Shown here: positions 1 through 5,246 of the stretch, one piece after another
Position numbering within the stretch: position 1 is the stretch's first letter
Layout: every line of letters starts with the position of its first letter
Origin: Acidobacteriota bacterium
GTDB lineage: Bacteria > Actinomycetota > Acidimicrobiia > Acidimicrobiales > SHLQ01
DNA length: 5,246 nucleotides
NCBI GenBank assembly: GCA_022562835.1
Contig: JADFOM010000203.1
Span: forward strand, 1-5,246
Reading direction: 5' to 3'
Notes under the pieces: model-generated
Database searches by the model: none
The model's input: the letters and a program-made list of their open reading frames with translations, nothing else
Told to the model about the DNA's origin: nothing
Made by a program: the position numbers and the translations under genes

Positions 1-596
1 AGTACCCCAACCTCAAGTACGCGCCGGTCGAATGCGGTTCGTGGTGGCTCGGCGACCTGTTGTTCAAGGCCGATGCAATGTTCGGAGGACGTAACTGGAA
101 GGTCAAGAAGATGCAATCAGCCACCAAGGGCCTCATCGAACGGCTTCCTTCCGAGTATGTCGGCACAAACGTTTTTGTCGGTGCTTCGACGATGAGCAAG
201 GTCGAGGAACGGCTTCCTTCCGAGTATGTCGGCACAAACGTCTTTGTCGGTGCTTCGACGATGAGCAAGGTCGAGCTACGCCGCCGCTACGTCAACGGAC
301 TCGATGCACTCATGTGGGGCACCGACTACCCGCACCCAGAGGGTTCCTGGCCAAACACTGTCGAACGTCTCGAAACCGACTTCCAAGAGATCCCCGTCGA
401 GGAGACCCGCCTGCTGCTCGGTCTCAATGCAGTTCGCTGCTATGACCTCGATATCGATGAACTCAGCGAGATCGCGGCCGAGGTGGGCCCGACTCCCGAA
501 CAACTCAATCAGGACATCAGCCTGCGCAACCCACCGAACGCGATTCGCGAGGCCCGCTTCTGGTTTGACGACTACAACATCGAATGGAAGGACTGA
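1..596 (+). CDS. Amidohydrolase family protein (amidohydrolase_2 / ACMSD-like), C-terminal part, 5' end off window
   Basis: This is the C-terminal part of a TIM-barrel metal-dependent hydrolase. The reading frame is open from the left edge (first whole codon at base 3), so the true start lies outside the window. Visible family landmarks are the strand ending in VECGSWW (Glu codon at 30-32, matching TETGTAW in the next gene) and MWGTDYPHPEGS with its metal-site Asp at 324-326. A helical tail follows (NAVRCYDLDIDELSEIAAEV) and aligns with the tail of the downstream gene. In this family such enzymes hydrolyse or decarboxylate carboxylated and ring-derived substrates in the cytoplasm; the substrate here is unknown. 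The odd feature is a perfect in-frame 23-residue tandem duplication (ERLPSEYV...SKVE, 138-275) between the Glu and Asp motifs. It makes that interval 98 residues against 79 in the neighbour; removing one copy gives 75. The frame stays open, but folding or activity may be affected. TGA is at 594-596. Confidence 0.9.
   Translation, partial: YPNLKYAPVECGSWWLGDLLFKADAMFGGRNWKVKKMQSATKGLIERLPSEYVGTNVFVGASTMSKVEERLPSEYVGTNVFVGASTMSKVELRRRYVNGLDALMWGTDYPHPEGSWPNTVERLETDFQEIPVEETRLLLGLNAVRCYDLDIDELSEIAAEVGPTPEQLNQDISLRNPPNAIREARFWFDDYNIEWKD
138..275 (+). repeat. 69-bp in-frame tandem duplication (two copies) inside the first amidohydrolase gene
   Basis: Copy 1 spans 138-206 and copy 2 spans 207-275, directly abutting. 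The copies are identical except for one base, T at 173 against C at 242. That base is the third position of a Val codon (GTT/GTC), so each copy encodes the same 23 residues from ERLPSEYV to MSKVE. Similarity stops at both outer borders: C137 against G206, and C276 against G207. The downstream paralogue has only one equivalent of this segment (PTEYFQRQCFVGASFLRPTEVE), so the extra copy is an insertion relative to the family. It could be a real duplication by slippage or unequal recombination, or an assembly artefact. The silent mismatch argues against a simple duplication of one read segment, but a mixed-strain assembly could also produce it. Confidence 0.97.
586..592 (+). promoter_or_regulatory. 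Ribosome binding site deciding the GTG start of the second amidohydrolase
   Basis: GGAAGGA resembles the anti-Shine-Dalgarno complement and ends six bases before GTG at 599. It lies inside the last codons of the upstream gene, whose TGA is at 594-596, so translation of the two genes is probably coupled. The alternative in-frame ATG at 584 has no purine-rich motif at a suitable distance, only the sequence around GACTACAACATCGA, which favours GTG 599. Confidence 0.6.
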
Positions 597-598
597 GA

Positions 599-1891
599 GT
601 GAGCGATCACCATGTCGTGATCAGCGCCGACAGCCACTGCGGCGCCGATCTACGTGACTACAAGCCGTACCTCGAAAAGAAGTACCACGCCGAGTTCGAC
701 ATCTGGGCCGACTTCATGGAGGCCGACGCCGAGTCTCGTAAGGAACTGTTCAAGGGGATGGAGCGTTCGCCGCTCGAGGTCGGTGTCGACGGCGATCCCG
801 ACGAGTTCGGCTACCGAAACCACTCCTCGGACAAACGTTTGCGCGAACAAGAGGCCGACGGCGTCATTGCCACGGTGCTTTTCCCCAACACTCAGCCACC
901 ATTCGCTCCGCCAGCCGCGACCTCCTTCGAGGCGCCGCCGCACAGCGACAACCTCGAGCACCGCTGGGCTGGCCTCAAGGCCCACAACCGTTGGCTGGCC
1001 GACTTCGTGAGCGAGGCACCCGAGCGTCGCGCCGGCATCTTCCAGGTCTTCCTTGGCGACGTCGAGGGGTCGGTCGCCGAGATCGAGTGGGCGGTCAACA
1101 ACGGTCTGCGTGGCGGGGTCCTCGTGCCCGGCGCCCCGCCGGATTCACCGTTCGAGCCCCTCTACTCGGCCAAATACGAGCCGATCTGGGCAGCCGCGGC
1201 AGATGCTGGTCTGCCGCTCAATCACCACACCGGTGGGGCAACGCCGGACTTTGGCAATCATTTCCCGGCCTCGCTTGCCGTGTTCATGCTCGAGGCGACC
1301 TGGTGGACTCAACGTGCGCTATGGCACCTGATGTTCTCCGGTGTCTTCGAACGTCACCCAGAACTTGTCTATGTCACGACCGAGACCGGCACAGCTTGGG
1401 TGCCCGAAACCCTCGCAAAGCTCGACAGCTTTCATTACCGCATGAAGCACTCCGAGTTCGGCTCCGAGTCGATATTCGGTGGTCAGGCTGTGGCCGACAT
1501 GTCGCTGACACCAACAGAGTATTTTCAACGGCAGTGTTTCGTCGGCGCCTCGTTCCTGCGGCCGACCGAGGTCGAGATCGCCCGCGGGGTCGGTATCGAT
1601 CGCATCATGTGGGGATCGGATTATCCCCACATCGAAGGTTCCTATCCACACACTCGCGAACACCTCCGTTTGACGTTCTCGAAGTTCACCGAGTCCGAGA
1701 CCACCACACTTCTGACCGACAACGTGGCGAGGGTCTATGGCTTCGATCTAGAGGCTCTTCGCCCGCTGGCCGAAAAGTTCTGCCCTACCAAAGAGTTCGT
1801 GGCGACACCGATCGACTACGCGGAGATCCCAGATCGCGCCAAGGGCTGTCCTGGGATGAACCCGCTCAACCAGGTGGATGTGGCGGCGTAG
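599..1891 (+). CDS. Amidohydrolase family protein (amidohydrolase_2 / ACMSD-like metal-dependent hydrolase), complete
   Basis: A 430-residue cytoplasmic TIM-barrel hydrolase, typical in length for long members of this family. The first strand carries ISADSH (D11, H13 counted from GTG 599), the Asp-x-His pair that opens the metal site. A central strand has LPLNHHTGG (H209/H210), a later strand TTETGTAW (E262), and the last strand MWGSDYPHIEGS (D341), followed by NVARVYGFDLEAL. These are the expected metal-binding and active-site positions, so it should be catalytically competent. Family members perform hydrolysis or non-oxidative decarboxylation; nothing here fixes the substrate. No signal peptide or membrane segment is seen. 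It follows the related amidohydrolase by two bases and precedes an aldo/keto reductase by six, so co-translation is likely. It is clearly diverged from the upstream paralogue and is not a recent copy. GTG 599 is preferred because of its ribosome binding site; ATG 584 would add five residues and overlap the upstream gene by 13 bases. Confidence 0.93.
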   Translation: MSDHHVVISADSHCGADLRDYKPYLEKKYHAEFDIWADFMEADAESRKELFKGMERSPLEVGVDGDPDEFGYRNHSSDKRLREQEADGVIATVLFPNTQPPFAPPAATSFEAPPHSDNLEHRWAGLKAHNRWLADFVSEAPERRAGIFQVFLGDVEGSVAEIEWAVNNGLRGGVLVPGAPPDSPFEPLYSAKYEPIWAAAADAGLPLNHHTGGATPDFGNHFPASLAVFMLEATWWTQRALWHLMFSGVFERHPELVYVTTETGTAWVPETLAKLDSFHYRMKHSEFGSESIFGGQAVADMSLTPTEYFQRQCFVGASFLRPTEVEIARGVGIDRIMWGSDYPHIEGSYPHTREHLRLTFSKFTESETTTLLTDNVARVYGFDLEALRPLAEKFCPTKEFVATPIDYAEIPDRAKGCPGMNPLNQVDVAA

Positions 1892-1897
1892 ACGGCC

Positions 1898-2839
1898 GTG
1901 AGAAGCCGTGCGATTGGCCGGCTCAAGGTCTCAGTAGTTGGTCTCGGTTGTAATAACTTCGGCGGCAGAATCGATGCGCAACAAACGGCCGCGGTAGTCG
2001 ATGCGGCGATCGAGGCGGGTGTCGACTACTTCGACACAGCGGAGATCTATGGCGGGGGTCTGTCAGAAGAGTTCCTGGGTGCCGCGTTGAAGGGACGGCG
2101 CGATCGTGTCCACATAGCGACCAAGTGGGGTCTCAACGCGAGCGACGGTGCGCAACCCGCGAATCGAGCGGGTGTGCGCACCGCTATCGAAGGCAGCCTG
2201 CAGCGTCTGGGAACCGACTACGTCGATCATTACCAACTGCACGCTCCCGATCCTGGGACACCAATCGAGGAAACGTTGGGTGAACTGGCAGCGCTCGTCG
2301 CTGAGGGAAAGATCCGTGAGATCGGTTGTTCGAACTTCGACGCGCAGCAGCTCGACGAGGCGGTCAAAGCGTCTGGGTCGATCTCGGTGGCACCGTTCGC
2401 GTCGGTACAAAACCACTACAGCCTGTTGACTCGCGACGCGGAGAAAAATGGGGTGTTGGATGCGTGTCGACGCCACCGGATCGGGTTCGTTCCCTACTTC
2501 CCGCTCGAGTCAGGTCTTCTAACCGGCAAGTACGCGCTGGGCAAACCGCCGCCCGAAGGAGCTCGCCTCACGCCCGCCGATGGTGCCAACACCGATGCGA
2601 CCGACAGCGACAAGCTGGCGATCGTCGCAGCAATCGGCGATTGGGCAGCATCGAGCGGCCATACGGTGCTCGATGCGGCGATGAGCTGGCTGATCGGAAA
2701 CGACGTCGTTTCCAGCGTGATTTCGGGTGCCACCAAGCCAGAACAGGTCCAAGCCAACGTCGAAGCTGCGAGCTGGGACATGACGGTGGACGAACGCCGC
2801 GAACTCGAGGAAATCCTCTCCGGTAGGGTCACCCAATAG
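1898..2839 (+). CDS. Aldo/keto reductase, complete
   Basis: A 313-residue NAD(P)H-dependent oxidoreductase with an (alpha/beta)8 barrel, of normal family length. The N-terminus RAIGRLKVSVVGLGCNNFGG is the usual opening hairpin and first strand. The catalytic tetrad is complete: D46 and Y51 in DYFDTAEIYGGG, K76 in IATKWG, and H115 in YQLHAPDP. GCSNF after the fourth strand and the C-terminal SGATKPEQVQANVEA segment (K280, Q283, N287) fit the cofactor phosphate-binding region, so NADPH is the likely cofactor. The reaction is reversible interconversion of aldehydes or ketones with alcohols; the substrate is unknown. The start is constrained: an in-frame TAG (the upstream gene's stop, 1889-1891) lies two codons before GTG 1898, and the N-terminus matches the family from there. 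The ribosome binding site is weak, which fits coupling to the gene six bases upstream. It belongs to a different subfamily from the second reductase at the right edge. Confidence 0.94.
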   Translation: MRSRAIGRLKVSVVGLGCNNFGGRIDAQQTAAVVDAAIEAGVDYFDTAEIYGGGLSEEFLGAALKGRRDRVHIATKWGLNASDGAQPANRAGVRTAIEGSLQRLGTDYVDHYQLHAPDPGTPIEETLGELAALVAEGKIREIGCSNFDAQQLDEAVKASGSISVAPFASVQNHYSLLTRDAEKNGVLDACRRHRIGFVPYFPLESGLLTGKYALGKPPPEGARLTPADGANTDATDSDKLAIVAAIGDWAASSGHTVLDAAMSWLIGNDVVSSVISGATKPEQVQANVEAASWDMTVDERRELEEILSGRVTQ

Positions 2840-2876
2840 ATCCGGAGTCATCTGGATAGGCGTCGAAACGGACTTC

Positions 2877-4355
2877 ATGTCGAAACGAGATCAGCCAAAC
2901 ATCCTCCTAATCGTGTCCGACGAGGAGCGCCGCAACGATTGGCTGCGCGGCTACGTCGATCTGCCGGCACACGATCGCCTCCGCTCTGACGGTCTCGAAT
3001 TCAATCGTCACTACACACATTCATCGCCTTGCTCCCCCTCGCGCGCATCGCTGTACACCGGCCAGTACCTGCCCCAGCACGGGGTCGTCGACAACGTGAG
3101 CTTCGCAGCGCACACGGCTCTGGACCCGACCATTCCGACGATCGGCAGTTTGTTGCGCGAAGAGGGTTATGAATCGGCCTACGTCGGCAAGTGGCACCTC
3201 AGTCACGAGGAACGACCACCGATGGAGAGCCACGGTTATTCCGGTTGGCAGGGAAGCGACATGCACTTCGTCGGTGCGGCGTGGACAGGCCGCTACTTCG
3301 ACCCTGAGATCGTGACGCACGCGCTCGACTGGTTGGAGAGGCGACCCACCGATAAGCCCTGGTTCCTGACCGTAGCGCTCCTGAATCCTCACGACGTGAT
3401 GTGGTACCCGATCGACCATCCGAGCTACCAGGCATCTCATCCCCGCGATGCCAAGGTCTTCGAAATCATAAAGGAGATGCGAACCTCGGGTCTGCCGTTG
3501 GCGCCGCCGACCGAAAACTATCCGCGTCTGTTCGACTCGCTGCCCGAGAACTTCGACGACGACCTACACACCAAACCTGAGATACAACGCGCCTGGCAGT
3601 ACGTCCGCAATCAGGAACACTTCGTTGGATCGATGGATCTTGCCGACACTGAGGCGTGGCTCCGTCAGCTCGACTACTACGCCTATCTTCACCAGCAGCT
3701 AGACGCGTCCCTCGATCGATTGCTCGGCGGGCTCGATCGACTCGCCATCTATGACGACACAACTATCGTTTACACATCTGACCACGGTGACGCCTGCGGG
3801 TCACACGGGCTGCGGGCGAAGCTACCGTGTGTCTACGAAGAGGTGATGGGTGTGCCACTCATCGTCAAGGCGCCAGGTCGGACCAAACCTGGTACCAAGA
3901 CCGAAGCGCTCGCCACACACGTCGATCTCGCAGCAACCATCGCATCGCTGGGCGGCATCGACGCATCTTCTGCCACCTCGCTGTCTGGCAAGGACCTCAC
4001 CCCTGTCCTGGTCGATTCGACGACGTCGGTGCGTGACCACGTTCTATTCGCTCAAGACAGCGCCCAGTCCGACAAGCTCAGTTCGGTGCGCTACGCCGTA
4101 CGCGGCTTCTTTGACGGCGAGACGAAGTACGCCCGCTACTACGGCGTTGGAGGCGGCGTCTCACGCGACGGCACAATTGCTGAGGGCGCAAAGGCGTTCG
4201 ATGTGGACGCAGACTTCGCCGACCATGACCACGAGTGGTACGAGATGGGTGACGATCCGCATGAACTTGTAAACCTCGCCCAAGACCGTGGTCGGCGAGA
4301 CGGGTTACGTGACAACTTTGCCCGTCTCCTCGAGTACGAGGCTGCCGATTTCTAA
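2877..4355 (+). CDS. Type I sulfatase / phosphonate monoester hydrolase-family enzyme (formylglycine-dependent), complete
   Basis: A 492-residue alkaline-phosphatase-fold hydrolase of sulfate esters, or possibly phosphonate or phosphate esters. The N-terminus PNILLIVSDEER supplies metal ligands D15 and E16. HSSPCSPSRASLYTG is the sulfatase signature: C52 in C-x-P-S-R should be converted to formylglycine, with R56 beside it. Further expected positions are K105 and H107 in GKWHL, H172 in NPHD, D302-H303 in TSDHGD, and K315 in GLRAK followed by YEE. The C-terminal EWYEMGDDPHELVNLA is the usual closing subdomain. There is no signal peptide, so it should act in the cytoplasm on an imported or internal substrate. 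Asp-His in the second metal pair, rather than Asp-Asn, is seen in choline-sulfatase and phosphonate monoester hydrolase relatives, so the ester type is uncertain. Maturation needs a formylglycine-generating enzyme, which is not in this window. No in-frame start lies between the preceding stop and ATG 2877; its ribosome binding site is weak. Confidence 0.93.
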   Translation: MSKRDQPNILLIVSDEERRNDWLRGYVDLPAHDRLRSDGLEFNRHYTHSSPCSPSRASLYTGQYLPQHGVVDNVSFAAHTALDPTIPTIGSLLREEGYESAYVGKWHLSHEERPPMESHGYSGWQGSDMHFVGAAWTGRYFDPEIVTHALDWLERRPTDKPWFLTVALLNPHDVMWYPIDHPSYQASHPRDAKVFEIIKEMRTSGLPLAPPTENYPRLFDSLPENFDDDLHTKPEIQRAWQYVRNQEHFVGSMDLADTEAWLRQLDYYAYLHQQLDASLDRLLGGLDRLAIYDDTTIVYTSDHGDACGSHGLRAKLPCVYEEVMGVPLIVKAPGRTKPGTKTEALATHVDLAATIASLGGIDASSATSLSGKDLTPVLVDSTTSVRDHVLFAQDSAQSDKLSSVRYAVRGFFDGETKYARYYGVGGGVSRDGTIAEGAKAFDVDADFADHDHEWYEMGDDPHELVNLAQDRGRRDGLRDNFARLLEYEAADF

Positions 4356-4376
4356 TCATTCGGGTAACTTCGCAGG

Positions 4377-5246
4377 ATGACTACACCTAAAACGAACCCC
4401 AAGATGGAATATCGGCGACTCGGGTCTACCGGTCTAAAGGTCAGCGTCTTGTCGTTCGGCAGCTGGGTCACCTTTGACAATCAGCTCGACGACGCTCTGG
4501 CCCTCGAATGTATGTCGGCGGCCGGTGAGGCTGGCTGCAACTTCTTTGATAACGCCGAGGTATACGCGGGTGGTGAAAGTGAGTCGATCATGGGGCGCGT
4601 CCTTGAGGAGCTTGCGTGGCCTCGCTGGTCCTACGTACTTTCGACCAAGGTATATATGGGCATCCGAGGCGATGTTCCTAACATGCAGGCAACACTCAAT
4701 CGCAAGTACCTGATGCAGGCGATAGATGGATCGCTCGAGCGTCTTCGGACCGATTTCGTCGACGTCCTGTTCTGCCATCGTTCTGATCCCAACACCCCGA
4801 TCGAGGAGACCGTGTGGGCGATGAGCGACATCATCGCAGCGGGTAAGGCGCACTACTGGGGTACCAGTGAATGGTCAGCCGAGGAGATCCGCGCGGCGAT
4901 TGAGATCGCCGAACGCCATCATCTCCACAAGCCTGTTACCGAACAGAGCCAGTACAACCTGCTGGAACGGCGCAAGGTGGAACGTTCCTATGCCCGCATC
5001 AACGCCGACTACGCATACGGCAACACCATCTTCAGCCCCCTCGCCTCCGGTCTGTTGACGGGCAAGTACCGCGATGGGGTACCCGACGATTCCCGCGCGG
5101 CCCTCGCTGGATACGAATGGCTCAAAAGCGTGCTCACCGACGAGCAGAAGATTGAGAAGGTCGAACGGCTACGCCCGATCGCCGACCGGCTCGGTTGTTC
5201 GATGGCACAACTATCGCTCGCCTGGTGCACCAAAAATCCGAACGTT
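4377..5246 (+). CDS. Aldo/keto reductase, AKR6 / potassium-channel beta-subunit-like, 3' end off window
   Basis: The first 290 residues of an NADPH-type oxidoreductase; the frame is open to the right edge, and the C-terminal cofactor-binding end is missing. MEYRRLGSTGLKVSVLSFGSW opens the barrel. NFFDNAEVYAGG gives D58 and Y63, STKVYMG gives K91, and FCHRSDPNTPIEETV gives H134, so the catalytic tetrad is complete. AHYWGTSEWSAEEI, EQSQYNLLER and FSPLASGLLTGKY are hallmarks of the group that includes animal voltage-gated K+ channel beta subunits and their bacterial relatives. In the animal proteins the fourth tetrad residue is Asn; here it is His, so an ordinary soluble carbonyl reductase is more likely than a channel partner. 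No channel gene is visible. It follows the sulfatase by 21 bases. ATG 4377 is used. ATG 4404 (residue 10, MEYRRLG) matches the usual family N-terminus and is a real alternative; neither has a strong ribosome binding site. Confidence 0.92.
   Translation, partial: MTTPKTNPKMEYRRLGSTGLKVSVLSFGSWVTFDNQLDDALALECMSAAGEAGCNFFDNAEVYAGGESESIMGRVLEELAWPRWSYVLSTKVYMGIRGDVPNMQATLNRKYLMQAIDGSLERLRTDFVDVLFCHRSDPNTPIEETVWAMSDIIAAGKAHYWGTSEWSAEEIRAAIEIAERHHLHKPVTEQSQYNLLERRKVERSYARINADYAYGNTIFSPLASGLLTGKYRDGVPDDSRAALAGYEWLKSVLTDEQKIEKVERLRPIADRLGCSMAQLSLAWCTKNPNV

Noticed and set aside
138..275. Reading the 69-bp repeat as a mobile-element or CRISPR-like repeat
   Set aside because: There are only two directly abutting copies with no spacer. 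The unit is coding sequence of the host protein family and is in frame, so it is a local gene-internal duplication.
991..1953. Long open frame on the + strand (320 residues) overlapping the second amidohydrolase and the start of the aldo/keto reductase
   Set aside because: It is an out-of-frame shadow of a GC-rich gene. Its translation is Arg-, Ser- and Gly-rich with no recognisable motif, while the overlapping frames carry clear family signatures.
2840..2857. Short inverted repeat after the aldo/keto reductase stop (ATCCGG ... CTGGAT, six-base loop)
   Set aside because: The stem is only six pairs including one G-T wobble, with no following T-run. The next gene starts 20 bases on in the same direction, so it is not a supportable terminator; chance is sufficient.
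3021..3440. Antisense open frame (139 residues) opposite the sulfatase active-site region
   Set aside because: It is a shadow of the conserved sulfatase coding sequence, with no start context or recognisable domain.
4434..4853. Antisense open frame (139 residues) opposite the second aldo/keto reductase
   Set aside because: The + strand frame shows a complete aldo/keto reductase tetrad and hallmark motifs. The antisense frame has no recognisable features and is a typical high-GC mirror frame.

Overview
The window is 5,246 bases of GC-rich DNA (roughly 60% G+C by eye). It is packed with five genes, all on the + strand, separated by gaps of 2, 6, 37 and 21 bases. GTG starts, codons ending mostly in G or C, and the enzyme families present suggest a high-GC bacterium. 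An actinobacterium, for example of the mycobacterial or acidimicrobial type, is my best guess, but it rests on family resemblance only. There is no rRNA, tRNA, CRISPR array, phage or transposon signal. No promoter or terminator can be defended either, so the whole window looks like the interior of one operon.

Layout. (1) 1-596 is the C-terminal part of a metal-dependent amidohydrolase of the amidohydrolase_2 / ACMSD-like TIM-barrel group, cut by the left edge. It carries an in-frame 69-bp tandem duplication (138-275). (2) 599-1891 is a complete second, divergent amidohydrolase of the same family. (3) 1898-2839 is a complete aldo/keto reductase with an intact catalytic tetrad. (4) 2877-4355 is a complete type I sulfatase / phosphonate monoester hydrolase-type enzyme with a formylglycine motif (CSPSR) and no signal peptide. 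(5) 4377-5246 is a second, unrelated-subfamily aldo/keto reductase resembling the AKR6 / voltage-gated potassium channel beta-subunit group, cut by the right edge.

How the genes may work together. All five products look like soluble cytoplasmic catabolic enzymes: two hydrolases or decarboxylases, two NADPH-type carbonyl reductases or alcohol dehydrogenases, and one sulfate- or phosphonate-ester hydrolase. The combination suggests breakdown of an imported organic compound, perhaps a sulfated or aromatic one. The sulfatase would remove a sulfate ester, the aldo/keto reductases would interconvert alcohol and carbonyl groups, and the amidohydrolases would hydrolyse or decarboxylate a ring-cleavage or carboxylated intermediate. 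The substrate cannot be read from the sequence. No transporter, regulator or oxygenase lies inside the window to narrow it down.

The most unusual object is the 69-bp duplication in the first amidohydrolase. It doubles a 23-residue piece around one barrel strand, just upstream of the conserved metal-site Asp motif, and the two copies differ by a single silent base. I did not find a convincing novel system; otherwise this is a fairly ordinary accessory catabolic operon.
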